From: Candidatus Falkowiibacteriota bacterium
GTDB taxonomy: Archaea > Iainarchaeota > Iainarchaeia > Iainarchaeales > GCA-2688035
Assembly (NCBI GenBank): GCA_017610485.1
Contig: JAFCBY010000080.1
Coordinates: 1-5,313, forward strand
Direction: 5' to 3'
DNA: 5,313 bases
Of this stretch, positions 1-4,719 are shown one piece after another. The notes under the pieces are model-generated. The model was given only the letters and a program-made list of their open reading frames with translations, was not told the DNA's origin and made no database searches. Position numbers and translations under genes: made by a program. Within the stretch, counting starts at the first letter, position 1; each line of letters begins with the position of its first letter.

Positions 1-1202
1 TTCTTGTGGAAGGAAAAAGCGTCCTGGCGATTCCATCAAAAATCCCAAATATCTCTCTTGGGCCAGAGTGCCTGAATTTGTTTGAATTGTTCAAGGGCAG
101 GGCTGACTTTTTTATCGCTTCGCCTACAACTAATGCTCTTATCAAAGAGGTGGGCTATAAGGAAGCAGGCCGGTTGACAGGGCTTAATAAAAAGTACCTG
201 TATGACATCGTTTATAGAAATCTGCCTATCAGTTTGGAAAAATTTTCTCTGCTTTTGAATAAGGGCGGCCTCAAACCAGACTTGTCCTGTGCTAAGATTT
301 CTCGCAAGGGCTGCAGGAACAGATTGCCCGCCCTGTTTCCGCTTTCTCAGGAATTTTTTGAATTTCTTGGCTTATGGGTAGCGGAAGGGGACTTTAACAC
401 TGGCTGTCCAAGGCTGTCTATATTCAACCCGGAGATATTGCAAAGATTCCAAAAAATACTGTGTAAACTCGGTTTTAATTATTCTCTGATTCCAGATGCG
501 GGAATTGTGGTAAACAACACAACTTTGACAGAAGTTCTCAAAGAACTTGGATTGAAAAGCGGCGCTTTCAACAAGAAAATTCCAAACAACCTTCTCGTTT
601 CCCCAAACACCGCTGTTCAGGCTTTCTTAAGGGGCTACTTCAGTGGTGACGGCACTATTAAAACCAATGGGCGAAGTTATCTGATTGAAGCAACAACCGT
701 AAGCGAATGTCTTGCAAACGACTTAATGCTCCTGCTTTTGAAGATAGGGATTGTAGCAAGCTGTCACCAAAAAAAAGAGTGGACCGGCTCAATAAACTAC
801 AGAGTACAAATTTTTGGAGTGGAAAACTTCGAACGGTTTGCAGCAGCAGGTTTCATTGACAGGAAAAGAAATCTCATGATTCAAGAATACCTGCACAAAG
901 TAGCTTGGACAAGAAGCAATGCCTTGCCAGTCAACCCAAAAATAGCTGCCTTGCTAAATGAGGCGTTTGTAAGTTACCCAAAAAACCAAACAGTTGGAAA
1001 AAACAAGGTAAAGGAAGCCCTTTGCATAGTTGACTTAAACAAGCAAAGATACTCAGAACTATGGAAACTTGTTGAGTCCGACATTTTTTGGGACGTTGTG
1101 CAAAAAATTGAAGAAGTTCCCTATGACGGCTTTGTATATGATGTCTCTGTTGAACCAGGCCAGAACTTTGTTGCAGGGTTTGGAGGAATCTTTGCCCACA
1201 AC
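1..1202 (+). mobile_element. Intein with LAGLIDADG homing endonuclease, C-terminal ~400 residues
   Basis: This protein-splicing element is inserted in frame in the cdc48-like gene. It is expected to excise itself and ligate the exteins, while its endonuclease cuts intein-free alleles. The visible start (LVEGKSVLAIPSKIP) resembles the stretch that usually follows splicing block B, so blocks A and B probably lie just upstream. Residues 45-90 look like a helix-turn-helix insert. Block C is FLGLWVAEGDF (acid E127), block D contains NKKIPNN (189-195), block E is FLRGYFSGDGTI (acid D215), and block H is near LLLLKIGI (242-249). Block F/G is VYDVSVEPGQNFVAG followed by GGIFAHN, with the penultimate His and terminal Asn intact. 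Ser400 is the +1 nucleophile of the C-extein. Both LAGLIDADG acids are present, so splicing and homing both look intact. Four sampled 60-nt blocks are about 38-45% GC, against 48-58% in the C-extein, which suggests later acquisition. Confidence 0.94.
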
Positions 1203-1784
1203 AGCGAGAAGGGCATAAGAAAGGTTTTCAGGAAGGCAAGGCAGGTTGCGCCCTGCATAGTCTTCTTTGACGAGATTGACAGCATTGCATCAAGGCGCGG
1301 AATGGGTTCGGACTCCAACGTAACTGATAGGGTTGTAAACCAGCTCCTGACAGAGCTTGATGGCATTGAGCAAAACCGCGGCGTAGTATTCATGGCCGCC
1401 ACAAACAGGCCTGACCTGATGGATCCGGCGCTTTTGAGGCCTGGCAGGATTGACAAGCTTGTAAAGATAGAGGCTCCGGACGAGGTAGGGCGGAAGGCAA
1501 TCTTCAAAGTGCACACAAAGAACATAAAGCTTGCAAAAGAAGTTTCTATTGACGAGCTTGTCAAAAAGACGGATGGCTTCAGCGGCGCAGACATAGAGGG
1601 CCTTATCAGGAGCGCTGCCCTTATCGCACTGAAGGAACGCAAGATGGAACCAGGCCCAGTATCCCAAAAACATTTCTCAAAAGCCCTTGAAAAGCTGAAG
1701 CCAAGCATCACACCCAAGGTCGAGGACGCCTACGACGAGTTCGAGGAACACCACGCTGAATTCAGGCCAAGCTACGTTGGGTAA
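1..1784 (+). CDS. cdc48: Cdc48/VCP-like AAA+ ATPase, intein-containing, 5'-truncated
   Basis: This is the 3' part of a Cdc48/p97-type ATPase, a ring-shaped unfoldase that pulls proteins out of complexes or feeds them to proteases. The frame is open to the window edge (first full codon at 3). The GTG at 6 lies inside intein sequence and is not a real start. Residue numbers here count that GTG as 1. Residues 1-399 are intein and 400-592 are the C-extein, beginning SEKGIRKVFRKA. The C-extein shows Walker B (CIVFFDEID, 417-425, D422/E423), sensor 1 (AATNRPD, N467), two arginine-finger candidates (LRPGRID, R478 and R481) and the sensor-2 region (GFSGAD, 524-529). It then has a short acidic tail ending SYVG. 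The wording matches the second (D2) module of archaeal Cdc48. Walker A, pore loop 1, the D1 module and the N domain must lie upstream of the window. The family call is firm; the full domain count is inferred. Confidence 0.93.
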   Translation, partial: LVEGKSVLAIPSKIPNISLGPECLNLFELFKGRADFFIASPTTNALIKEVGYKEAGRLTGLNKKYLYDIVYRNLPISLEKFSLLLNKGGLKPDLSCAKISRKGCRNRLPALFPLSQEFFEFLGLWVAEGDFNTGCPRLSIFNPEILQRFQKILCKLGFNYSLIPDAGIVVNNTTLTEVLKELGLKSGAFNKKIPNNLLVSPNTAVQAFLRGYFSGDGTIKTNGRSYLIEATTVSECLANDLMLLLLKIGIVASCHQKKEWTGSINYRVQIFGVENFERFAAAGFIDRKRNLMIQEYLHKVAWTRSNALPVNPKIAALLNEAFVSYPKNQTVGKNKVKEALCIVDLNKQRYSELWKLVESDIFWDVVQKIEEVPYDGFVYDVSVEPGQNFVAGFGGIFAHNSEKGIRKVFRKARQVAPCIVFFDEIDSIASRRGMGSDSNVTDRVVNQLLTELDGIEQNRGVVFMAATNRPDLMDPALLRPGRIDKLVKIEAPDEVGRKAIFKVHTKNIKLAKEVSIDELVKKTDGFSGADIEGLIRSAALIALKERKMEPGPVSQKHFSKALEKLKPSITPKVEDAYDEFEEHHAEFRPSYVG

Positions 1785-1787
1785 GAT

Positions 1788-1797
1788 TTTAAAAAAA
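1788..1797 (-). terminator. T-tract terminator candidate for the S2P-like gene
   Basis: On the minus strand the last codons and stop of the metalloprotease gene form a run of seven T followed by AAAA (TTTTTTTAAAATC). Archaeal RNA polymerase commonly terminates at short U-rich tracts without a hairpin. The neighbouring cdc48 stop is only 4 bp away, so a signal for this gene would have to sit here or inside cdc48. The plus strand offers only four T after the cdc48 stop, a weak signal. Confidence 0.35.
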
Positions 1798-2370
1798 GCC
1801 CAGCATGAAGCTTCCAACACCTAAAAGTGCGATGGCAAATGTTACCAGCCATACTGTTTTGCTCCATACAAAAACCTTTACGCCATCAAGCGGTCCGAAC
1901 GGAATAAGGTTGAACATTGCAAGGAACATGTTTATCTGAAAGCCGATTGTTCCTGTCAAATTTACGATTCCGTTAGGAACTGCAAATGCAATAAGTCCAA
2001 AAAATAATGCAACCGCAATATTGACTGCTGGCCCGGCAATTGAAATATACCCATTTTGTTTTCTTGTAATATTCCCATAAATATATACTGCTCCAGGCGC
2101 AGCAAAAATAAAACCGACAAAGGCTGAAAGTATTGCAAAAATCAAGCCAAATTGCCACGCTCTAAATTCTGCGTGCTTTCCAAAGTGCCTTGCAACAGTC
2201 CTGTGTGCAAGCTCGTGTAAAATGAATCCTGTTCCCACTGTAATCAAAGCAATTGGAAAAACAATTACAAACGCCATCAAATTAAGGAAGTCGCGGCTCA
2301 TGAGAATAGAGAAAGCTATGCTTATAGTAAGCCAGCTTACAATCAAATCATTTCTTTCATTTCCTTTCAT
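1789..2370 (-). CDS. Site-2-protease-like (M50 family) membrane metalloprotease
   Basis: The predicted protein is a 193-residue polytopic membrane protein with about six hydrophobic segments (roughly 9-24, 28-50, 74-99, 107-131, 143-167 and 173-193). The zinc motif HELAH lies at 52-56, and the second M50 signature NLIPFGPLDG at 154-163, where Asp162 should be the third zinc ligand. A conserved-looking SIAGPAVN stretch lies at 110-117. These are the hallmarks of intramembrane site-2 proteases, which cut transmembrane segments of anchored regulators or clear signal-peptide remnants. No PDZ or CBS domain is present, so this is a minimal core form. The ATG at 2370 is chosen because a TATA-like box sits at the right distance for a leaderless message. 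The gene converges on cdc48 with 4 bp between stop codons. Three sampled 60-nt blocks are about 33-42% GC, lower than most of the window. The substrate is unknown. Confidence 0.88.
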   Translation of the reverse strand: MKGNERNDLIVSWLTISIAFSILMSRDFLNLMAFVIVFPIALITVGTGFILHELAHRTVARHFGKHAEFRAWQFGLIFAILSAFVGFIFAAPGAVYIYGNITRKQNGYISIAGPAVNIAVALFFGLIAFAVPNGIVNLTGTIGFQINMFLAMFNLIPFGPLDGVKVFVWSKTVWLVTFAIALLGVGSFMLGFF

Positions 2371-2396
2371 TACAAATCAATTTGTTGGAAAAGTCA

Positions 2397-2402
2397 TTTA
2401 AA
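2397..2402 (-). promoter_or_regulatory. TATA-like box for the S2P-like gene
   Basis: On the minus strand the sequence reads GCTTTAAATG, and the centre of TTTAAA is about 29 nt from the A of the ATG at 2370. Archaeal transcription starts roughly 25-30 nt downstream of the TATA centre, so the message would begin within a few bases of the start codon. No Shine-Dalgarno sequence is visible in between, consistent with leaderless translation. Confidence 0.55.
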
Positions 2403-2444
2403 GCAATTAGTCAAGGCTTCGTCTTTTGCCGAATTCCTGACAAG

Positions 2445-2452
2445 CTTTTTAT
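2445..2452 (+). promoter_or_regulatory. TATA-like box for the two pilin-like genes
   Basis: The sequence CTTTTTAT is centred about 28 nt upstream of the ATG at 2477, which places the predicted transcript start at or next to the start codon. No Shine-Dalgarno sequence precedes that ATG. It sits back-to-back with the opposite-strand box at 2397-2402, so the 106-bp gap between the two genes serves as a divergent promoter region. I saw no clear palindromic operator in it. Confidence 0.55.
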
Positions 2453-2476
2453 TGCTTGCCCACAAAACCAAGTCTT

Positions 2477-2641
2477 ATGGACGAGAAAGCACAGATTTCC
2501 GTTGAGTTGATAATTGTCCTTGCGGCCGTGGTTGCCCTTGTCTTGTTGCTTGTTTCCCAGCTGCAGCAGACAAGCGAAGAGGGTGCCAAGGTCGTGGAGA
2601 AAAAGGCCAAGGAAATATTCAAGGAAATCGAAAACATTTAG
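2477..2641 (+). CDS. Tiny class III pilin-like protein (54 aa)
   Basis: The N-terminus is MDEKA followed by QISVELIIVL, matching the archaeal class III signal Q-x-S-x-E that begins the hydrophobic helix. Cleavage by a dedicated prepilin peptidase is expected between Ala5 and Gln6, leaving Glu at mature position 5, as in type IV pilins. The helix runs to about residue 28. The remainder (QLQQTSEEGAKVVEKKAKEI and a few residues more) is a charged, Lys/Glu-rich helix with no room for a globular head. The mature protein would be about 49 residues and almost entirely helical. The ATG at 2477 is preferred over the upstream in-frame TTG at 2456 because it fits the signal peptide and the promoter spacing. 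It is first in a two-gene unit, 8 bp ahead of the next pilin. Its role as a filament subunit is inferred. Confidence 0.85.
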   Translation: MDEKAQISVELIIVLAAVVALVLLLVSQLQQTSEEGAKVVEKKAKEIFKEIENI

Positions 2642-2645
2642 GTGA
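2641..2645 (+). promoter_or_regulatory. Shine-Dalgarno site of the second pilin-like gene
   Basis: GGTGA lies 4 nt before the ATG at 2650 and overlaps the last base of the preceding stop codon. It matches the archaeal 16S anti-Shine-Dalgarno core (GGAGGTGA). This downstream cistron therefore uses a ribosome binding site, unlike the leaderless first gene, and the start choice is well supported. Confidence 0.7.
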
Positions 2646-2649
2646 AGGC

Positions 2650-3066
2650 ATGCAGCACAGTGGCCAACTAAGTCTCGAATACCTGATACTGCTAGCGGCA
2701 GCCCTTTTCGCCTTTGCAGTTCTCCTACCCCTGCTGAACCAAACATACGAGGCAGCCCTCTTTGGCCTTGACTGTGCAAGTGCAAAGTCCTTTGCCAGCA
2801 GCCTTAAACATTCCGTGGCGGGAATGTCAGTTCAGGCCGATGGGGCCTCAAAAATCCTGGAGGCAAGCCCTGTGGGCGAATGGCAGCTTTCGTCTCTGGG
2901 CAGTCAACTTGCAATCGAGGTCCAGGGCCCTGGCGGCGCAAGCAAGACTTTCCACGTGGCCTTTCCAGGCCAACTAACTTTCCCAAAAACTGCCCTGTCA
3001 GGGCCGGCAAAGCTAAGGCTTTCAAAAAACAAGGGGAAAATCCTACTTGAAAACTACAAGCCTTAG
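2650..3066 (+). CDS. Class III pilin-like protein with small soluble domain (138 aa)
   Basis: It begins MQHSG followed by QLSLEYLILLAAA, a textbook class III signal (Q-x-S-x-E-Y-L) with predicted cleavage before Gln6. The hydrophobic helix spans about 8-30. The mature head of roughly 105 residues contains a Ser/Ala-rich helix (SAKSFASSLKHS) and then Gly/Ser-rich, probably beta-rich sequence (LAIEVQGPGGASKTFHV), ending in LENYKP. There is a single Cys (C42). This arrangement, one helix for filament packing and one small beta domain on the surface, is usual for archaeal type IV pilins. It is co-directional with the tiny pilin 8 bp upstream and probably shares its transcript. Its last 24 bp overlap the end of the converging minus-strand operon. 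One sampled 60-nt block is about 63% GC. The exact filament type (adhesion pilus, archaellum-like or other) cannot be told. Confidence 0.86.
   Translation: MQHSGQLSLEYLILLAAALFAFAVLLPLLNQTYEAALFGLDCASAKSFASSLKHSVAGMSVQADGASKILEASPVGEWQLSSLGSQLAIEVQGPGGASKTFHVAFPGQLTFPKTALSGPAKLRLSKNKGKILLENYKP
3024..3040 (-). terminator. T-rich terminator candidate of the four-gene operon
   Basis: Shortly after the last stop codon of the minus-strand operon (3043) the minus strand carries TTTT (3037-3040) and then TTTTTT (3024-3029), with CCCC between. U-rich tracts like these can end archaeal transcripts. They lie inside the 3' coding end of the convergent pilin gene, so the two transcripts would overlap. 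Confidence 0.35.
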
Positions 3067-3393
3067 CTCGTGCAGCTCAAGGCCCTTTCCAAAAAACTTT
3101 GCACTGGTCGCAACACTTTCCTTCCCTGGCTTTCCCACAACAATCCTTTTCCTGCCCACAAAAATTTCCCCAGCCTTCCCTGGAAATGCCTCGGAAAACA
3201 TTTGCCTCATCTCCAATTCAGTCAACCCGTCAAAGCCCTTTGCCCACGCCAAAAGCAAATCGTTTTCTTTCTTGAACAGGTGCAGGTCAAGAAGGCCTTG
3301 CCTTTCCACAGGCACCCCGGTTACAAGAAGCAAGCCGAGCAGGGCAAGGCAGGCGATTGCCTCAACACTCAGCCAAAATCCATTACTGTTCAC
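3043..3393 (-). CDS. Small pilin-like membrane-anchored protein, fourth gene of operon (116 aa)
   Basis: I do not recognise a named family. With a GTG start at 3393 the protein opens VNSNGFWLSVEAIACLALLG. One hydrophobic helix spans about 6-27, and its L-S-V-E matches the S-x-E part of the class III pilin motif seen in the plus-strand pilins, but the leading Gln is replaced by Leu. A soluble region follows with an acidic-basic segment (KKENDLLLAWAKG) and a C-terminal part rich in strands (EIFVGRKRIVVGKPG). The GTG is chosen because GGTGG lies 6 nt upstream and the start overlaps the preceding stop by 11 bp. A longer frame to 3507 would add a Cys/Trp-rich stretch lying wholly over the previous gene, which is implausible. 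It is the last gene of the operon and overlaps the plus-strand pilin by 24 bp at their 3' ends. A minor pseudopilin role is inferred from context. Confidence 0.75.
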   Translation of the reverse strand: MNSNGFWLSVEAIACLALLGLLLVTGVPVERQGLLDLHLFKKENDLLLAWAKGFDGLTELEMRQMFSEAFPGKAGEIFVGRKRIVVGKPGKESVATSAKFFGKGLELHELRLVVFK

Positions 3394-3829
3394 AGGCAAC
3401 CACCAACAGCTTCTCAAAACTTCCTTGAACCAAAACCAGCCTGTCAAGGCCCATGCAATTTTCTCCAGCCCCTTCAAACAAAAAGTTTTTTCCTGCAACA
3501 GACACACTGCTTACAAAAAAGCTTTCCCTTCTAAAGCCACTGGCTTGTCCTAACAGGCTTAAATCAAGTTCGTTTGAAAGCACCCTGCCCTTCTCCCTGT
3601 CAAGGACAGCTGCCCCAAGCAAAGGCTGCCTTTCATTTCTGTTCTTTACCATCGAGTCAATGAGAAAGACAGCTTTCCTTTGCAGCGAAATTTCTTCAAA
3701 GGAATTCAAAGCCAGCTCTTTTTCAAAGCCAAAGTGCGCAAGCATGAGGGAAAGCATGAGCAGCACTGCAAGAAAGGCAATTGCCAGGTCAAAGCTGAAA
3801 ACAAAGCCGGCTTCATCTATAATGCGCAT
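3383..3829 (-). CDS. Small pilin-like membrane-anchored protein, third gene of operon (148 aa)
   Basis: No named family is recognised. The start MRIIDEAGFVFSFDLAIAFL is followed by hydrophobic residues to about 32, so there is one membrane helix. Its entry F-S-F-D has Asp where class III pilins carry Glu. The soluble part contains RKAVFLIDSMVKNRNERQPL, a segment GAAVLDREKG, and a C-terminal hydrophobic strand region CMGLDRLVLVQG followed by KLLVVACEQ. ATG 3829 is preferred over the in-frame GTG at 3883. It gives a signal-like N-terminus, has GGAG 10 nt upstream (3840-3843), and overlaps the previous gene by only 17 bp rather than 71 bp. Its stop overlaps the next start within GTGAACAGTAA. Overlapping ends suggest coupled translation and fixed ratios of the four products. 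The likely role is a subunit or minor component of a surface filament, by inference only. Confidence 0.77.
   Translation of the reverse strand: MRIIDEAGFVFSFDLAIAFLAVLLMLSLMLAHFGFEKELALNSFEEISLQRKAVFLIDSMVKNRNERQPLLGAAVLDREKGRVLSNELDLSLLGQASGFRRESFFVSSVSVAGKNFLFEGAGENCMGLDRLVLVQGSFEKLLVVACEQ
3400..3404 (-). promoter_or_regulatory. Shine-Dalgarno site supporting the GTG start at 3393
   Basis: The minus strand reads GGTGGTTGCCT directly before GTG, giving GGTGG with 6 nt of spacing. The same GGTGGTTG string precedes the second gene of the operon, which supports a real initiation signal and the non-ATG start of the fourth gene. Confidence 0.55.
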
Positions 3830-4157
3830 TAAAACCGAGCTCCAAAACGCTTTTCCCGCCTCTTTGAACAAGCCGTATCTCACTGGTCAAACAATCGGAA
3901 TGCTTTTCACCCATTTTTGCCCTCCCATCCCCTGCCTTGCAAGGAACCTCCCCTGAGAAGGAGGAAATGCCTGCGGCCTGCATTGCATCGGCAAAAATGC
4001 AGCATTTCTCGGTTTGCGCCTTTGCCTCAAGCTGGTCAATGGCTGTTTCCGCATCCAGGCTTGCTGCATTTAGAACAGACAGGAACAGGGCCAGCACAGC
4101 CAAAAAGACAGCGAGGCAAATTGCTGCCTCCAGCTGCAGAATTCCAAGGCCGTTCAT
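3813..4157 (-). CDS. Small pilin-like membrane-anchored protein, second gene of operon (114 aa)
   Basis: No named family is recognised. The sequence begins MNGLGILQLEAAICLAVFLA, and one hydrophobic helix runs from about 11 to 29. An L-Q-L-E just at its start resembles the pilin Glu5 position, with Gln where class III pilins have Ser. The segment after the helix (SLDAETAIDQLEAKAQTEKC) looks helical and amphipathic. A small domain follows with Cys at 52, 53, 73 and 89, which could form disulfides if the domain is outside the cell. The C-terminus (EIRLVQRGGKSVLELGFN) looks like strands. The ATG overlaps the previous stop as ATGA, and GGTGG sits 4 nt upstream, so translation coupling is likely. 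A filament-associated or minor pilin-like role is inferred. Confidence 0.78.
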   Translation of the reverse strand: MNGLGILQLEAAICLAVFLAVLALFLSVLNAASLDAETAIDQLEAKAQTEKCCIFADAMQAAGISSFSGEVPCKAGDGRAKMGEKHSDCLTSEIRLVQRGGKSVLELGFNAHYR

Positions 4158-4669
4158 TCAACCACCACGGCACTTGCAGTGTAGCCTGCAGGAATCCTGA
4201 ATTCGGCAATTGCTTCCCTGCCCTCAATCCTTGCAAGGACAAAGTTGCTTTTCATAATGCCTCCGGAGAAAAAGTACTCGACCCTAACACTCTTCTTTCC
4301 AAGCCTTGAGACAATCACAGAGCTGTTCTCATTCAGGAAACCGGGGCTTTTTGCCCTTGCCTCAAACTCCACAATGCCGTAGGCTTTTTCAGCCTCTGAA
4401 AAGAGAAGCGCAAGCCTTTCATTCACCCTGCTTTTAATTCCTTTCGGCCCAAGTTCCAAAGCCAGTCCCTCTTTCAAACTTTCTTCCACAGCATTGTCAG
4501 TGCTTTCCTCAAGCAGGCTTCTCACAAGTGCAAGTTTTTCTGCCTCAAAGGCCGGGGCAGTTGCCGCTGCAACCTGGCTGTTTGCGTTTCCAAACCCTGC
4601 CAAAAATTCGAGTTCTACAGCCAGAAATGCCAGCAGCAGAACAAAGCAAAAGAATGCCCTTGAATTCAT
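4154..4669 (-). CDS. Membrane-anchored protein with soluble domain, first gene of operon (171 aa)
   Basis: I do not recognise the family. MNSRAFFCFVLLLAFLAVEL gives a hydrophobic N-terminal helix at about 5-19 with Glu19 and Glu21 at its end, followed by FLAGFGN. No Q-x-S-x-E motif is visible, so this could be a Sec signal anchor or a divergent pseudopilin. Residues 40-95 are rich in Ala, Leu and Glu and look like two or three helices (EKLALVRSLLEEST, KSRVNERLALLFSEAEKAYG). Residues 98-171 alternate hydrophobic and polar residues as in a beta domain, ending FRIPAGYTASAVVVE. It heads an operon of four tightly overlapping genes and has its own TATA-like box upstream. The ATG is predicted to be at or near the transcript start, so it may be translated leaderless. 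Its partners suggest a role in the same surface complex. Confidence 0.78.
   Translation of the reverse strand: MNSRAFFCFVLLLAFLAVELEFLAGFGNANSQVAAATAPAFEAEKLALVRSLLEESTDNAVEESLKEGLALELGPKGIKSRVNERLALLFSEAEKAYGIVEFEARAKSPGFLNENSSVIVSRLGKKSVRVEYFFSGGIMKSNFVLARIEGREAIAEFRIPAGYTASAVVVE
4162..4166 (-). promoter_or_regulatory. Shine-Dalgarno site of the second operon gene
   Basis: GGTGG lies 4 nt upstream of the ATG at 4157 on the minus strand, inside the end of the preceding coding sequence. It fits the archaeal anti-Shine-Dalgarno core and supports this start in the ATGA overlap. Confidence 0.55.
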
Positions 4670-4692
4670 TCAAATTGCCTGCTTGAAAACAG

Positions 4693-4706
4693 TTTAAAAA
4701 TTTCCC
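4693..4706 (-). promoter_or_regulatory. BRE and TATA-like promoter of the four-gene operon
   Basis: The minus strand reads GGGAAATTTTTAAAC. The purine-rich GGGAAA (4701-4706) resembles the TFB recognition element, and TTTTTAAA (4693-4700) resembles a TATA box. The box is centred about 28 nt from the ATG at 4669, predicting a transcript that starts at the start codon. It lies in the 50-bp gap after the winged-helix gene, so the operon can be transcribed independently of that gene. A short inverted repeat, AAACAGTTT (4687-4695), touches the TATA box and could be an operator half, but its arms are only 4 bp. Confidence 0.6.
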
Positions 4707-4719
4707 CAAAATGCGTCGT

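Noticed and set aside
1121..1717. Long minus-strand open frames (also 1290-1673) opposite the Cdc48 C-extein
   Set aside because: They lie entirely antisense to a strongly conserved AAA+ sequence, with Ser/Phe-rich products, no motifs and no initiation signals.
1761..1781. C-terminal proteasome-docking HbYX motif in the Cdc48-like protein
   Set aside because: The tail ends S-Y-V-G, so Tyr is third from last rather than second from last. The motif as known is not satisfied.
2411..2785. Minus-strand frame of 124 aa across the two pilin-like genes
   Set aside because: It covers both class III signal regions in antisense and runs through the divergent promoter; no family resemblance.
3394..3507. 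N-terminal extension of the fourth operon gene to an upstream ATG
   Set aside because: The extra Cys/Trp-rich residues lie fully over the third gene and would bury the signal-like helix. The GTG at 3393 has a good Shine-Dalgarno site and a normal overlap.
3047..3553. Plus-strand open frames (3047-3553, 3070-3534, 3453-3956, 3917-4309) across the four-gene operon
   Set aside because: They are antisense to tightly overlapping genes with hydrophobic signal-like starts. Their products are Ser/Pro/Lys-rich, low-complexity text typical of shadow frames, and no promoter or Shine-Dalgarno site fits.
4687..4695. Palindrome AAACAGTTT as a firm operator
   Set aside because: The arms are only 4 bp in AT-rich promoter sequence and could arise by chance. 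It is noted only as a place to test regulator binding.
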